A stretch of 64,000 bases of DNA, taken from NCBI RefSeq assembly GCF_020873915.1, contig NZ_JAHWGP010000025.1:55891-119890 (forward strand), given 5' to 3'. The stretch is from Streptomyces sp. DH5 (GTDB lineage Bacteria; Actinomycetota; Actinomycetes; Streptomycetales; Streptomycetaceae). The notes under the pieces are model-generated. The model worked only from the letters and a program-made list of their open reading frames with translations, was not told the origin of the DNA and did not search any database. The translations under genes were made by a program, and so were the position numbers. Of the stretch, positions 35,089 through 44,070 are shown one piece after another (position 1 is the stretch's first letter; every line of letters begins with the position of its first letter).

Positions 35089-35370
35089 ATGAACCGCAGT
35101 GAGCTGGTGGCCGCGCTGGCCGACCGCGCCGAGGTGACCCGCAAGGACGCCGACGCCGTGCTGGCCGCGTTCGCCGAGGTCGTCGGCGACATCGTCTCCA
35201 AGGGCGACGAGAAGGTCACCGTCCCCGGCTTCCTGACCTTCGAGCGCACCCACCGGGCCGCTCGTACCGCGCGCAACCCGCAGACCGGTGAGCCGATCCA
35301 GATTCCGGCCGGCTACAGCGTGAAGGTCTCCGCGGGCTCGAAGCTCAAGGAAGCCGCCAAGGGCAAGTAA
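35089..35370 (+). CDS. hupA: Nucleoid-associated protein HU
   Basis: This 93-residue DNA-bending protein starts at ATG 35089 with ggga 8 nt upstream; the frame extends left only through non-coding leader. The HU signature is clear: MNRSELVAALADRAEVTRKD, then GDEKVTVPGFLTFERTHRAA and RNPQTGEPIQIPAGYSVKVS. It lacks the long Lys/Ala-rich tail, so it is the short HupA-type HU of Streptomyces, not HupS. It compacts the nucleoid. Confidence 0.96.
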   Translation: MNRSELVAALADRAEVTRKDADAVLAAFAEVVGDIVSKGDEKVTVPGFLTFERTHRAARTARNPQTGEPIQIPAGYSVKVSAGSKLKEAAKGK

Positions 35371-35434
35371 GCGATGGTGCCCGAGCGCCGTCCAGGCCGG
35401 GCGCCGTGGGCGGCCGCGGGCAGTCCGTGGCCGA

Positions 35435-35455
35435 TCGCGCAGTTCCCCGCGCCCC
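35435..35455 (-). repeat. Dispersed Streptomyces intergenic element, copy 2
   Basis: tcgcgcagttccccgcgccc plus one c is the exact 21-bp reverse complement of the word at 8539-8559. It lies between hupA and the terminator. Confidence 0.75.
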
Positions 35456-35470
35456 TGTAGGGCGCTCGCA

Positions 35471-35523
35471 CATACGCCGCTGGGGCGGTCACCCGTGACG
35501 GGTGACCGCCCCAGCGGCGTATG
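35471..35523. terminator. Bidirectional terminator between hupA and murA
   Basis: A perfect 24-bp stem (35471-35494 with 35500-35523) and 5-nt loop lies between the convergent genes, ending 13 bp from the murA stop codon. Confidence 0.93.
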
Positions 35524-35536
35524 CGGGCGGGTGGTG

Positions 35537-36883
35537 TCAGCCGAGTGCCTTGCCGGGGAGTTCGACCTTCGCGCCCAGGTCCATGAGCTTCTCCATGAAG
35601 TTCTCGTAGCCGCGGTTGATCAGGCCGATCCCGTGGACGCGGGAGGTGCCCTGGGCGGCGAGGGCGGCGATCAGGTAGGAGAAGCCGCCGCGCAGGTCGG
35701 GGATGACCAGGTCGGCGCCCTGCAGGCGGGTCGGTCCGGAGACGACCGCCGAGTGCAGGAAGTTGCGCTGGCCGAAGCGGCAGTTCGAGCCGCCCAGGCA
35801 CTCGCGGTACAGCTGGATGTGCGCGCCCATCTGGTTGAGCGCGGAGGTGAATCCGAGGCGGGACTCGTAGACCGTCTCGTGGATGATCGACAGGCCCGTC
35901 GCCTGGGTCAGCGCGACCACCAGCGGCTGCTGCCAGTCGGTCTGGAAACCCGGGTGCACGTCCGTCTCGAGCGCGATGGACTTCAGCTGCCCGCCGGGGT
36001 GCCAGAAACGGATGCCCTCGTCGTCGATCTCGAAGGCGCCGCCGACCTTGCGGTAGGTGTTCAGGAACGTCATCATCGAGCGCTGCTGGGCGCCGTGGAC
36101 GTAGATGTTGCCCTCGGTGGCCAGCGCGGCGGACGCCCACGAGGCGGCCTCCAGGCGGTCGGAGAGAGCCCGGTGGGTGTAGCCGCCGAGTCGGTCCACA
36201 CCGGTGATGCGGATCGTCCGGTCGGTGTCCATCGCGATGATCGCGCCCATCTTCTGCAGGACGCAGATCAGGTCCTCGATCTCCGGCTCCACCGCCGCGT
36301 TGGACAGCTCGGTGACGCCCTCCGCGAGCACCGCCGTCAGCAGCACCTGCTCGGTCGCGCCGACGGACGGGTACGGCAGCCGGATCTTGGTGCCGCGCAG
36401 CCGCTGCGGGGCCTCCAGGTACTGGCCGTCCGCCCGCTTCTCGATGGTCGCGCCGAACTGGCGCAGCACGTCGAAGTGGAAGTCGATGGGCCGGCCGCCG
36501 ATGTCGCAGCCGCCCAGGCCCGGGATGAACGCGTGCCCGAGCCGGTGCAGCAGCGGACCGCACAACAGGATCGGGATCCGCGAGGAGCCGGCGTGGGCAT
36601 CGATGTCAGCGACGTTGGCGCTCTCCACCCGCGTGGGGTCGAGCACCAGTTCGCCCGGCTCGTCCCCCGGGAGGACCGTCACGCCGTGCAGTTGCAGGAG
36701 ACCCCGTACCACCCGGACGTCACGGATGTCCGGGACGTTGCGCAGGCGGCTGGGGGCGCTGCCGAGCAGTGCGGCGACCATGGCCTTCGGCACGAGGTTC
36801 TTCGCGCCGCGGACACGGATCTCGCCCTCCAGCGGGGTGCCGCCGTGGACAAGCAGTACGTCATCGACGTCGTTGACGGTCAT
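35537..36883 (-). CDS. murA: UDP-N-acetylglucosamine 1-carboxyvinyltransferase
   Basis: MurA (448 residues) transfers enolpyruvate from phosphoenolpyruvate to UDP-GlcNAc, the first committed step of peptidoglycan synthesis in the cytoplasm. The N-terminus has the conserved GAKNLVPKAMVAALL. The catalytic cysteine, also the fosfomycin target, is Cys126 in GLGGCDIGGRPIDFH, so fosfomycin sensitivity is expected at this residue. The length is a little above the usual 420. It is divergent from the AlgH-family gene and convergent with hupA. Confidence 0.95.
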   Translation of the reverse strand: MTVNDVDDVLLVHGGTPLEGEIRVRGAKNLVPKAMVAALLGSAPSRLRNVPDIRDVRVVRGLLQLHGVTVLPGDEPGELVLDPTRVESANVADIDAHAGSSRIPILLCGPLLHRLGHAFIPGLGGCDIGGRPIDFHFDVLRQFGATIEKRADGQYLEAPQRLRGTKIRLPYPSVGATEQVLLTAVLAEGVTELSNAAVEPEIEDLICVLQKMGAIIAMDTDRTIRITGVDRLGGYTHRALSDRLEAASWASAALATEGNIYVHGAQQRSMMTFLNTYRKVGGAFEIDDEGIRFWHPGGQLKSIALETDVHPGFQTDWQQPLVVALTQATGLSIIHETVYESRLGFTSALNQMGAHIQLYRECLGGSNCRFGQRNFLHSAVVSGPTRLQGADLVIPDLRGGFSYLIAALAAQGTSRVHGIGLINRGYENFMEKLMDLGAKVELPGKALG

Positions 36884-37129
36884 GAATCTCGCGTTCCGTG
36901 GGGAGGGGTGCAGGGCCTGAATGCCACAGAGTAATCGCCCGGGGCCCCCCTTCCGTAAGCCCGTTGACGGACCGGTGGCGTCATGGCTCTGTCACAACAC
37001 GCCCCGTTCGGGGGCGGCCACGAGGGGTCACCGCGGGCCCGTGTGCGCCGGGCGTGCTCCCGTCTGCCCTGAGCTGCGTTCACTCCCTTACCCCCGTTGC
37101 CTCCCCGCGCGAAGGGCGAATGCGGGATC

Positions 37130-37711
37130 ATGTCTGGCATGACCGAGGTGTCCTCGCTCACAGGGCGGCTGCTCGTGGCCACTCCCGCTCTGGCGGACCC
37201 GAATTTCGACCGCGCGGTGGTGCTCCTCCTCGACCACGACGAGGAGGGGTCGCTCGGCGTCGTCCTCAACCGTCCGACGCCGGTGGACGTCGGCGACATC
37301 CTGGAGGGCTGGGCCGATCTGGCCGGCGAGCCCGGGGTCGTCTTCCAGGGCGGCCCGGTGTCGCTGGACTCGGCCCTCGGCGTCGCCGTCGTCCCGGGCG
37401 GGACGGCGGCGGAGGCCGCGCCCCTGGGCTGGCGCCGGGTGCACGGCGCGATCGGGCTGGTCGACCTGGAGGCTCCGCCGGAGCTGCTCGCCTCCGTCCT
37501 GGGCTCCCTGCGGATCTTCGCCGGATACGCCGGATGGGGGCCCGGCCAGCTGGAGGACGAGCTGGTGGACGGCGCCTGGTACGTCGTGGAGTCGGAACCC
37601 GGTGACGTGTCCTCCCCGTTCCCCGAGCGGCTGTGGCGCGAGGTGCTGCGCCGCCAGCGCGGTGAGCTGGCGATGGTGGCCACCTATCCGGACGACCCTT
37701 CGCTCAACTGA
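37130..37711 (+). CDS. YqgE/AlgH (UPF0301) family protein
   Basis: This 193-residue cytoplasmic protein has the family's hallmark start (LTGRLLVATPALADPNFDRA) and the segments LGVVLNRPTPVDV, VFQGGPVSLDSALGV and FAGYAGWGPGQLEDEL. The biochemical role is unsettled in the family as a whole. ATG 37130 (gggatc just upstream) and ATG 37139 are both usable. It faces away from murA, across 246 bp with no visible gene. Confidence 0.9.
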   Translation: MSGMTEVSSLTGRLLVATPALADPNFDRAVVLLLDHDEEGSLGVVLNRPTPVDVGDILEGWADLAGEPGVVFQGGPVSLDSALGVAVVPGGTAAEAAPLGWRRVHGAIGLVDLEAPPELLASVLGSLRIFAGYAGWGPGQLEDELVDGAWYVVESEPGDVSSPFPERLWREVLRRQRGELAMVATYPDDPSLN

Positions 37712-37741
37712 TGGCCGCCGGCTTCAGTACCCTTGGCTGTT

Positions 37742-38029
37742 ATGAGCACTCTTGAGCCCGAGCGCGGGACTGGTACGGGGACCCTCGTCGAGCCGACGCC
37801 GCAGACGTCCCACGGCGACGGCGACCACGAGCGCTTCGCCCATTACGTCCAGAAGGACAAGATCATGGCGAGCGCCCTCGACGGCACGCCCGTCGTGGCG
37901 CTGTGCGGCAAGGTCTGGGTGCCCGGCCGTGACCCGAAGAAGTACCCGGTCTGCCCCATGTGCAAGGAGATCTACGAGTCCATGGGCGCCGGCGGCGACG
38001 ACAAGGGCAAGGGCAAGGGCGACAAGTAG
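37742..38029 (+). CDS. DUF3039 family small protein
   Basis: This 95-residue protein starts at ATG 37742, 30 bp after the AlgH-family gene, so the two are probably co-transcribed. The conserved core is FAHYVQKDKIMASALDGTPV followed by ALCGKVW and PVCPMCKEIY, with three cysteines that could bind a metal. The tail is Lys/Gly-rich. The family is restricted to actinobacteria as far as I know and has no assigned function. Confidence 0.9.
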   Translation: MSTLEPERGTGTGTLVEPTPQTSHGDGDHERFAHYVQKDKIMASALDGTPVVALCGKVWVPGRDPKKYPVCPMCKEIYESMGAGGDDKGKGKGDK

Positions 38030-38066
38030 GCTCCCGGCTTCCCGTCTTCGCCGGTCCTGGCTTTCC

Positions 38067-38105
38067 GAGGCCCCCAGGTGCGCGGTGCGCGCCGCGGGGG
38101 CCTTC
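38067..38105 (+). terminator. Probable terminator after the DUF3039 gene
   Basis: gaggccccc pairs with gggggcctt across a GC-rich loop that can itself fold. Confidence 0.6.
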
Positions 38106-38168
38106 GTGCTGCCCCCGCGTCGGCGTCGCGCAGGGTGCGCCCGCCGGTCACGCAGTGGTGGAGACCTC

Positions 38169-38237
38169 TTGTGGCGTGCTCCTCCGATTCACTAGCCTCC
38201 GGTGTGTTGTGCATGGCGGAATCGCCATTGCGCATGC
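38169..38237 (+). promoter_or_regulatory. Candidate promoter with inverted repeats
   Basis: ttgtgg (38169-38174) and tagcct (38193-38198) are 18 bp apart, a fair housekeeping promoter. Just downstream atggcg-gaat-cgccat lies within gcat...atgc (38211-38237), in a local AT-rich patch: a likely operator for the genes to the right. Confidence 0.45.
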
Positions 38238-38261
38238 TGCAACTCGATCGGGGGTCGCTTC

Positions 38262-39110
38262 ATGGACGTCCCCGGATCCGCGCCCGGCCCCGTCGAGTAC
38301 GCCGGCACCCGCACGCCCGGCGCGCCGGGAGGCGGTGAACTCGGCCTCGACGCCCCACGGGCCCGCGCGGAGTCGATCCCGCCGCCGGGGAGATCCGCGC
38401 CGCCAGGGGAGGACCCGTGATCGTCGTGCGCCGGGACGGGGAGCCCCCGGTGAATCCTGCGCACCGGTTCGCACGGCGTCCGGGACGGCCCGCGGCCGGG
38501 AGCGCGGCGCTGCCGACCGCCGCCGCGGGCCCCTGCCGGCGGGTGTCCGGACGGCAGGAATCCGGCCGGTACTTCCCCGACGGCGAGGGCCGCACGGCGG
38601 CCGTGGTGGTCGCCTCCGCGCTGATCGCGTTTTCCCGCCACGACCACCGTGACGCCTTTCCGGGTCCGTATGGGAACCACTCCGCTGGTCATTTCTCCGG
38701 TGGCCCGGACGGTGTCCGTGGAGGCGTTGACGATCGCCCCGTTCTTCGCGATGCGGGACCTCCGGGAGCGGAACTCGCCGTGGGTGCTGTTCCCGGCCCC
38801 CATCGGCGGGGCGGACCGCGTGCCTTTTCTCCGGCGGCTCCTTTTTCCCGGGGTCCCGCCGGGCCCCGTGGTGGCCGGCCCGGTTCCCCTTCGTCTCCGC
38901 CCGGAACGCCCTCCTGTTCGCCGTGCCGTTCGTCCCCGGCGACGACTCGCGGCCCACCCCGCCGACGGCGCCCGCTCGTCCTCTGCGACCCGACGACCCG
39001 GGGCGGGGTCATGGCGGCGTCCACCGCGATGACGATCCCGGCCCCGGTCCTCCCCGTACTCGTGCAGCGGCGTCCGGCCTGCGGACCGGGCCGCGCGGTA
39101 AAGGACTGAC
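38262..39110 (+). pseudogene. Possible decayed gene(s) upstream of the hexosaminidase
   Basis: Two overlapping frames are chained here: 38262-38420 (ATG, MDVPGSAPGPVEYAGT start) and 38417-39109 (GTG overlapping the previous stop, ending 1 nt before the hexosaminidase ATG). Neither gives a recognisable protein, and the good codon pattern changes frame near 38640. Hydrophobic fragments appear in different frames: TAAVVVASALIAF, TTPLVISPVARTVSVEALTI and RNALLFAVPFVPG. This suggests a membrane protein gene broken by frameshifts, though spurious frames cannot be excluded. Nothing else is seen in 38106-39110. Confidence 0.3.
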
Positions 39111-40772
39111 ATGACCGACCTGACCTCCACCACGGATGACCTCGTCCCCGCGCCCCGCGTCGTTCGAGGGCCGGGGCGCGGCGGTGTCGAGCTGACCCCC
39201 GGCACCACGCTGTGGGCCGGCCCCGGCACGGAGACCACCGAACGCTGGCTGCGCGCCACGCTCGGCCCGGCCCTGGGCCTGCCGCTGCGGCCCGGCCCCG
39301 AGGACGCCCGCGACGGCCTGCGGCTGCGCGTCGACACGACCCTCGCACCCGAGGCGTACCGCCTCGCCGTCGTCACCGACCGGGGCGTCGAGATCACCGG
39401 TGGCGGCGCGGCCGGAGTCTTCTGGGGTGCCCAGACGCTGCGCCAGCTGCTCGGACCGGACGCCTTCCGCAGGGCCCCCGTACGGCCCGGCCGCACCCGC
39501 GGAATTCCGCATCAGGTCATCGAGGACGCCCCCCGCTTGCGCTGGCGCGGCCTGATGCTCGACGTCGCCCGGCACTTCATGCCCAAGGAAGGCGTGCTGC
39601 GCTATCTCGATCTGATGGCGGCGCACAAACTCAACGTCCTGCACCTCCACCTGACGGACGACCAGGGCTGGCGCATCGAGATCCAGCGGTATCCGAAGCT
39701 CACCGAGGTCGGCTCCTGGCGCGCCCGCACGAAGATCGGCCACCGCGCCTCACCGTTGTGGGACGACAGGCCGCACGGCGGTCACTACACGCGGGACGAC
39801 ATCCGCGAGATCGTCGCCTACGCCGCCGAGCGGCACATCGGAGTCGTCCCCGAGATCGACGTGCCCGGACACTCGCAGGCCGCGATCGCCGCATATCCGG
39901 AACTCGGCAACTCCGACGTCGTCGACACCGCCTCACTGACCGTCTGGGACACCTGGGGGATCAATCCGAACGTCCTCGCCCCCACCGACACCACCCTGCG
40001 TTTCTACGAAGGCGTCCTCGAAGAAGTCCTGGAACTGTTCCCCGCGGACGCCGGACCGTTCTCGTCCTTCGTGCACATCGGCGGCGACGAATGCGTCAAG
40101 GACCAGTGGCGCGCCTCGGACACCGCGCAGCGGCGGATCCGCACCCTCGGACTCGCCGACGAGGAGGCGCTCCAGGCCTGGTTCACCGGGCACTTCCACC
40201 GGTGGCTCACCGCACGGGGGCGCAGGCTGATCGGCTGGGACGAGATCCTGGAGGGCGGTCTGGCACCCGGCGCCGCGGTGTCCTCCTGGCGCGGCCGCGC
40301 GGCCGGTGTGACGGCCGCCCGCGCGGGACACGACGTGGTCATGTGCCCCGAGCAGCAGGTCTACCTGGACCACCGTCAGGACGCGGGCCCCGACGAGCCG
40401 GTGCCCATCGGGTACGTGCGCACGCTGGAGGACGTCTACCGGTTCGAGCCCGTACCGGCGGAGCTGACGCCGGAGGAGACCGCGCGGGTCCTGGGCACCC
40501 AGGCCAACGTGTGGACCGAGGTGATGGAGGACCAGGGGCGCGTCGACTACCAGACCTTCCCCCGGCTCGCCGCGCTCGCCGAGGTCGCCTGGAGCGACCT
40601 GCCCGCCCCCGCCGACCGGGACTTCGCCGGCTTCGAACGGCGGATGGAGGCCCACTACCGGCGCCTGGACGCCCTCGGCGTCGCCTACCGGCCGCCCACC
40701 GGACCGCTTCCCTGGCAGCGGCGTCCGGGCGTGCTGGGACGCCCGATCGACGGCCCGCCGCCCCACCGGTGA
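39111..40772 (+). CDS. Family GH20 beta-N-acetylhexosaminidase
   Basis: This 553-residue glycosidase removes terminal N-acetylglucosamine (and often GalNAc) from chitin fragments and other glycans by substrate-assisted catalysis. Residues about 20-140 form the N-terminal GH20b domain; the barrel follows (GLMLDVARHFMPKEGVLRYL, HLTDDQGWRIEI). The catalytic Asp326-Glu327 pair is in HIGGDEC. No signal peptide is present, so it is probably cytoplasmic and acts on imported oligosaccharides. No ribosome site is obvious before the ATG, which follows the preceding frame's stop by 1 nt. Confidence 0.94.
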   Translation: MTDLTSTTDDLVPAPRVVRGPGRGGVELTPGTTLWAGPGTETTERWLRATLGPALGLPLRPGPEDARDGLRLRVDTTLAPEAYRLAVVTDRGVEITGGGAAGVFWGAQTLRQLLGPDAFRRAPVRPGRTRGIPHQVIEDAPRLRWRGLMLDVARHFMPKEGVLRYLDLMAAHKLNVLHLHLTDDQGWRIEIQRYPKLTEVGSWRARTKIGHRASPLWDDRPHGGHYTRDDIREIVAYAAERHIGVVPEIDVPGHSQAAIAAYPELGNSDVVDTASLTVWDTWGINPNVLAPTDTTLRFYEGVLEEVLELFPADAGPFSSFVHIGGDECVKDQWRASDTAQRRIRTLGLADEEALQAWFTGHFHRWLTARGRRLIGWDEILEGGLAPGAAVSSWRGRAAGVTAARAGHDVVMCPEQQVYLDHRQDAGPDEPVPIGYVRTLEDVYRFEPVPAELTPEETARVLGTQANVWTEVMEDQGRVDYQTFPRLAALAEVAWSDLPAPADRDFAGFERRMEAHYRRLDALGVAYRPPTGPLPWQRRPGVLGRPIDGPPPHR

Positions 40773-41083
40773 CCCGCCCCTCCCGGACCCCGGGGCGCCC
40801 ACCCGCCCCGGGGCACCGGACGGATGCCGCGTACGCGTTCGCTCCCGGCCGAACGGGTCGGGCGATACGGGCACGAGAGCGACCGAGGCATGCTCATGCG
40901 GGCCGCACCGGCGATGACCGGCCAAATCGTCCATGTCCGGGGTGAGGTGGGCGAATGCCACCTAGTGGACCCCCGTCTTCGGCGCCTGCCAAGATGTGCC
41001 AGAGTTGCCACGTCCGCCCTCTGAGGACGTACCGTACGGCGCACAGGTGGACCAGGTGGGGCCGCGGGAAGGGGCAGCCGGTT
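40773..41083. other. Spacer before the xanthine-dehydrogenase-like operon
   Basis: The left end holds the hexosaminidase terminator. The rest is the operon's upstream region: a small palindrome ccgtacgg lies about 45 bp before the TTG start, and a good ribosome site (gggaagggg) lies 9-17 nt before it. No gene is seen. Confidence 0.5.
40789..40814 (+). terminator. Terminator of the hexosaminidase gene
   Basis: ccccggggcg pairs perfectly with cgccccgggg across a 6-nt loop, beginning 16 bp after the stop. Confidence 0.8.
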
Positions 41084-41977
41084 TTGAGCACGCACGCACC
41101 GCAGGCGGCGCAGTCCGTGACGCTGCCCACGACCCTGGACGAGGCCGTGGCGGCGCTCACGGCCGTGCCCGCCGCCGTGCCCGTCGCGGGCGGCACCGAC
41201 CTGATGGCCGCCGTCAACTCCGGGCAGCTCAGGCCCGCCGCGCTGGTCGGCCTCGGCAAGATCAGCGAGATCCGCGGCTGGCAGTACCTGGACGGACACG
41301 CGCTGCTCGGCGCCGGTCTCACCCACGCCCGGATGGGACGCCCCGACTTCGCCGCCCTCATCCCGGCGCTCGCCGCCTCCGCGCGAGCCGCGGGACCCCC
41401 GCACATCCGCAACGCCGGCACCCTCGGCGGCAACATCGCCTCCGCCGCCCCCACCGGGGACGCGCTGCCCGTGCTGGCCGCCCTCGAGGCGACGCTGGTC
41501 GTCGCCGGCCCGGGCGGAGTCCGCCGCGAGGTCCCGGTGTCGCACCTGCTGGCCGGCATGGACCTGTTGCGCCCCGGCGAACTCATCGGCTACGTGCGCG
41601 TACCGCTGCTGCACGCCCCCCAGGTCTTCCTGAAGGCCACCGGCCGCACCGGCCCCGGCCGCGCCGTCGCCTCCGTCGCCCTCGTGCTCGACCCCGCCCG
41701 CCGCGGGGTGCGCTGCGCGGTGGGCGCCATCGCGCCGATGCCGCTGCGGCCCCTGGAGGCCGAGGAGTGGGTCGCGCAGCTCATCGACTGGGACAACAAC
41801 CGCGCGATCGTGCCCGAGGCACTGAGCGCGTTCGGGGAGTACGTCGCCGCGGCCTGCATCCCCGACCCCGCCCCCGGCGAGGACGGCACCGTCCCACCGC
41901 TTCCGCCCGCGGTACTGCACCTGCGGCGCACCGTCGCCGTACTGGCCCGACGAGCACTGGGGAGGGCGCTGTCGTGA
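41084..41977 (+). CDS. Xanthine-dehydrogenase family FAD-binding subunit
   Basis: This 297-residue flavin subunit starts at TTG 41084, supported by ggaagggg upstream; the frame to the left has no family similarity. FAD-binding motifs are VAGGTDLMAAVNSGQL near the N-terminus and IRNAGTLGGNIASAAPTGDA around residue 110. In three-subunit molybdenum hydroxylases this protein passes electrons from the iron-sulfur subunit to the acceptor. Its stop overlaps the next gene's GTG (GTGA), so translation is coupled. Confidence 0.9.
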   Translation: MSTHAPQAAQSVTLPTTLDEAVAALTAVPAAVPVAGGTDLMAAVNSGQLRPAALVGLGKISEIRGWQYLDGHALLGAGLTHARMGRPDFAALIPALAASARAAGPPHIRNAGTLGGNIASAAPTGDALPVLAALEATLVVAGPGGVRREVPVSHLLAGMDLLRPGELIGYVRVPLLHAPQVFLKATGRTGPGRAVASVALVLDPARRGVRCAVGAIAPMPLRPLEAEEWVAQLIDWDNNRAIVPEALSAFGEYVAAACIPDPAPGEDGTVPPLPPAVLHLRRTVAVLARRALGRALS

Positions 41978-44070
41978 CCGACGACCAGCACGGAGGGGGC
42001 ACGCCCCCGGGCGGCGGCCGCTGGGACCCGCTGCCCCAGGGCGACTACGACGACGGCGCCACCGCCTTCGTCAACCTCCCCGAGGGGGGCATCGACGCGC
42101 TCCTGGACGCCATGGAGAGCCCCCTGGCCGCGCCCGGCCACGGCTATGTGCCGCCGCAGATAACGGTCACGCCCGCGACGACGGCGGGCACCGACCCGGC
42201 GGGCACCGGAACGTGGGCCGTGCCCGGCGCGCCCGCCGACGGCGCCCAGTGGCACGACCCGCAGGCCGCCGAGGCGGACCAGGCACCGGACCGGTTCACG
42301 TACGACCCCGGTGCCACCGGGCAGTGGGCCTACGAGGAGCCGTCCGCGCAGAACCCCCCGCCGGGCCAGGACGTCACCGGCCAGTGGTCGATCCCCGTGG
42401 CGGGCGGCGACCTGCCGGACGAGTCGGGCGAGTTCACCACGTCCTCCCTGGTCGAGCAGTGGGGTGGCGGCACCCCCCCGGCCACCCTGCCGGGCGGCGC
42501 ATCCGCCCCCTGGGCCACCACCGAGTCCATCGGCAGCCCGTGGGGCCCCGGTGTCCCGGGCGTCCCCCAGGACACCGGGCAGCACGACGGCGAACCCGGC
42601 CACCAGCCGTCCGGCCCGGGCGAGTACGGCGGTCGGCCCGCCCACGACACGCTCGAGCAGCCCGCCCACGGCGAACCCCGGCCCGCCGCCCCGCAGGACC
42701 ACGGGTCCGAGCCGGGGCGGCCGTCTCCGGACGAGCCCGGCCGGGACGAGAACCACGCGCCCCACCCGGCGTCCGGCCCGGCCCCGTACGGCGAGCAGCC
42801 CGCGCACGACGGACACCCGCCCGCCGGCCTGCCCGGTCACGCGCCCGAGCCGGGGCGGCCGTCTCCGGACGAGCCCGGTCGGGACGAGAACCACGCGCCC
42901 CACCCGGCGTCCGGCCCGGCCCCGTACGGCGAGCAGCCCGCGCACGACGGACACCCGCCCGCCGGCCTGCCCGGTCACGCGCCCGAGCCGGGGCGGCCGT
43001 CCCCGGACGAGTACGGCGGTCGGTCCGCCCACGACGCACCCGAGCAGCCCGCCCACGACGGCCCCCGTCCGGCGGGCTCGCCCCAGCCGCCCGCCGACGG
43101 CGCCCCGGAGCCGCGGTGGCGGACCGGCCCGGAGGCCGCCGAGGACGCCCCGGCCGAAGACCGGGAGCACCCGCACCCCGGCGCGCAGGGCGCCGCGGAG
43201 CCCCTTCCCGGACCCGCGGGGACCCCGGAGGCCCCAGAGGGCGCCCACGGCCCCCACGACGTCACCGGTGCCCCGGCGGAACCCGCCGCCACCATCGGCA
43301 CCCAGGACGACGCACCCGGACCCGGCGACCCGGACGGTGCCACGACACCGGCCGACCCGGCCGACCCCGGTGGACCGGACGTCGATCCGGGCATCACGAT
43401 CGCGCCCCACGACGACCACCCCCTCGCCTCCTACGTGCTCCGCGTCAACGGCACCGACCGGCCCGTCGGCGACGCCTGGATCGGCGAGTCGCTGCTCTAC
43501 GTGCTGCGCGAGCGGCTCGGCCTGGCCGGCGCCAAGGACGGCTGCTCGCAGGGCGAGTGCGGCGCCTGCAACGTGCAGGTCGACGGGCGGCTCGTGGCGT
43601 CCTGCCTGGTCCCCGCCGTCACCGCGGCCGGCAGCGAGGTCCGTACCGTCGAGGGCCTGGCCCGGGACGGCCGGCCCTCCGACGTGCAGCGCGCCCTCGC
43701 CCGGTGCGGCGCCGTGCAGTGCGGCTTCTGCGTCCCCGGCATGGCGATGACCGTGCACGACCTCCTCGAGGGCAACCCCGCGCCCACCGAACTGGAGACC
43801 CGCCAGGCCCTGTGCGGCAACCTGTGCCGCTGCTCCGGCTACCGGGGCGTGGTGGACGCCGTCAAGGAGGTCGTCGCCGAGCGCGAGGCGCACGCCGAGT
43901 CCTCCGCGTCCGACTCCGACGGCGCACCGGACACGCCCCGCATCCCGCACCAGGCGGGCCCCGGCGCCGGCGGCGTCAACCCCTCGGCGTTCGGCACCGC
44001 CGCACCCCGCGAGCATCCCCAGGAACCGCCCCACGACCGGCCCTACGGCCAGGACGGAGGCCAGCCGTGA
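41974..44070 (+). CDS. [2Fe-2S] subunit of a xanthine-dehydrogenase-like enzyme with a long disordered N-terminus
   Basis: This 698-residue protein starts at GTG 41974, overlapping the FAD gene. The C-terminal part, about 483-640, is a standard two-cluster domain: Cys524, 529, 532 and 544 for the ferredoxin-like cluster, and Cys583, 586, 618 and 620 for the second. Family members are usually about 160-200 residues. The extra 480 residues are Pro/Gly/His/Asp-rich and contain two full and one partial copies of a 46-residue repeat. Recurrent short pieces such as TGQW-like motifs occur in residues 110-140. There is no signal peptide. The extension may be a tether or docking region; its function is unknown. 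Confidence 0.88.
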   Translation: MTDDQHGGGTPPGGGRWDPLPQGDYDDGATAFVNLPEGGIDALLDAMESPLAAPGHGYVPPQITVTPATTAGTDPAGTGTWAVPGAPADGAQWHDPQAAEADQAPDRFTYDPGATGQWAYEEPSAQNPPPGQDVTGQWSIPVAGGDLPDESGEFTTSSLVEQWGGGTPPATLPGGASAPWATTESIGSPWGPGVPGVPQDTGQHDGEPGHQPSGPGEYGGRPAHDTLEQPAHGEPRPAAPQDHGSEPGRPSPDEPGRDENHAPHPASGPAPYGEQPAHDGHPPAGLPGHAPEPGRPSPDEPGRDENHAPHPASGPAPYGEQPAHDGHPPAGLPGHAPEPGRPSPDEYGGRSAHDAPEQPAHDGPRPAGSPQPPADGAPEPRWRTGPEAAEDAPAEDREHPHPGAQGAAEPLPGPAGTPEAPEGAHGPHDVTGAPAEPAATIGTQDDAPGPGDPDGATTPADPADPGGPDVDPGITIAPHDDHPLASYVLRVNGTDRPVGDAWIGESLLYVLRERLGLAGAKDGCSQGECGACNVQVDGRLVASCLVPAVTAAGSEVRTVEGLARDGRPSDVQRALARCGAVQCGFCVPGMAMTVHDLLEGNPAPTELETRQALCGNLCRCSGYRGVVDAVKEVVAEREAHAESSASDSDGAPDTPRIPHQAGPGAGGVNPSAFGTAAPREHPQEPPHDRPYGQDGGQP
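42709..43011 (+). repeat. 138-bp tandem repeat inside the iron-sulfur subunit gene
   Basis: Units at 42709-42846 and 42847-42984 are almost identical, and a third begins at 42985 but diverges after 27 bp. The period is exactly 46 codons, so the frame is kept. The unit starts EPGRPSPDEPGRDENHAPHP. Confidence 0.93.

Noticed and set aside
38192-39496. Leftward 434-codon open frame overlapping the hexosaminidase
   Set aside because: It runs antisense through the start of a clear GH20 gene and has no recognisable domain or ribosome site.
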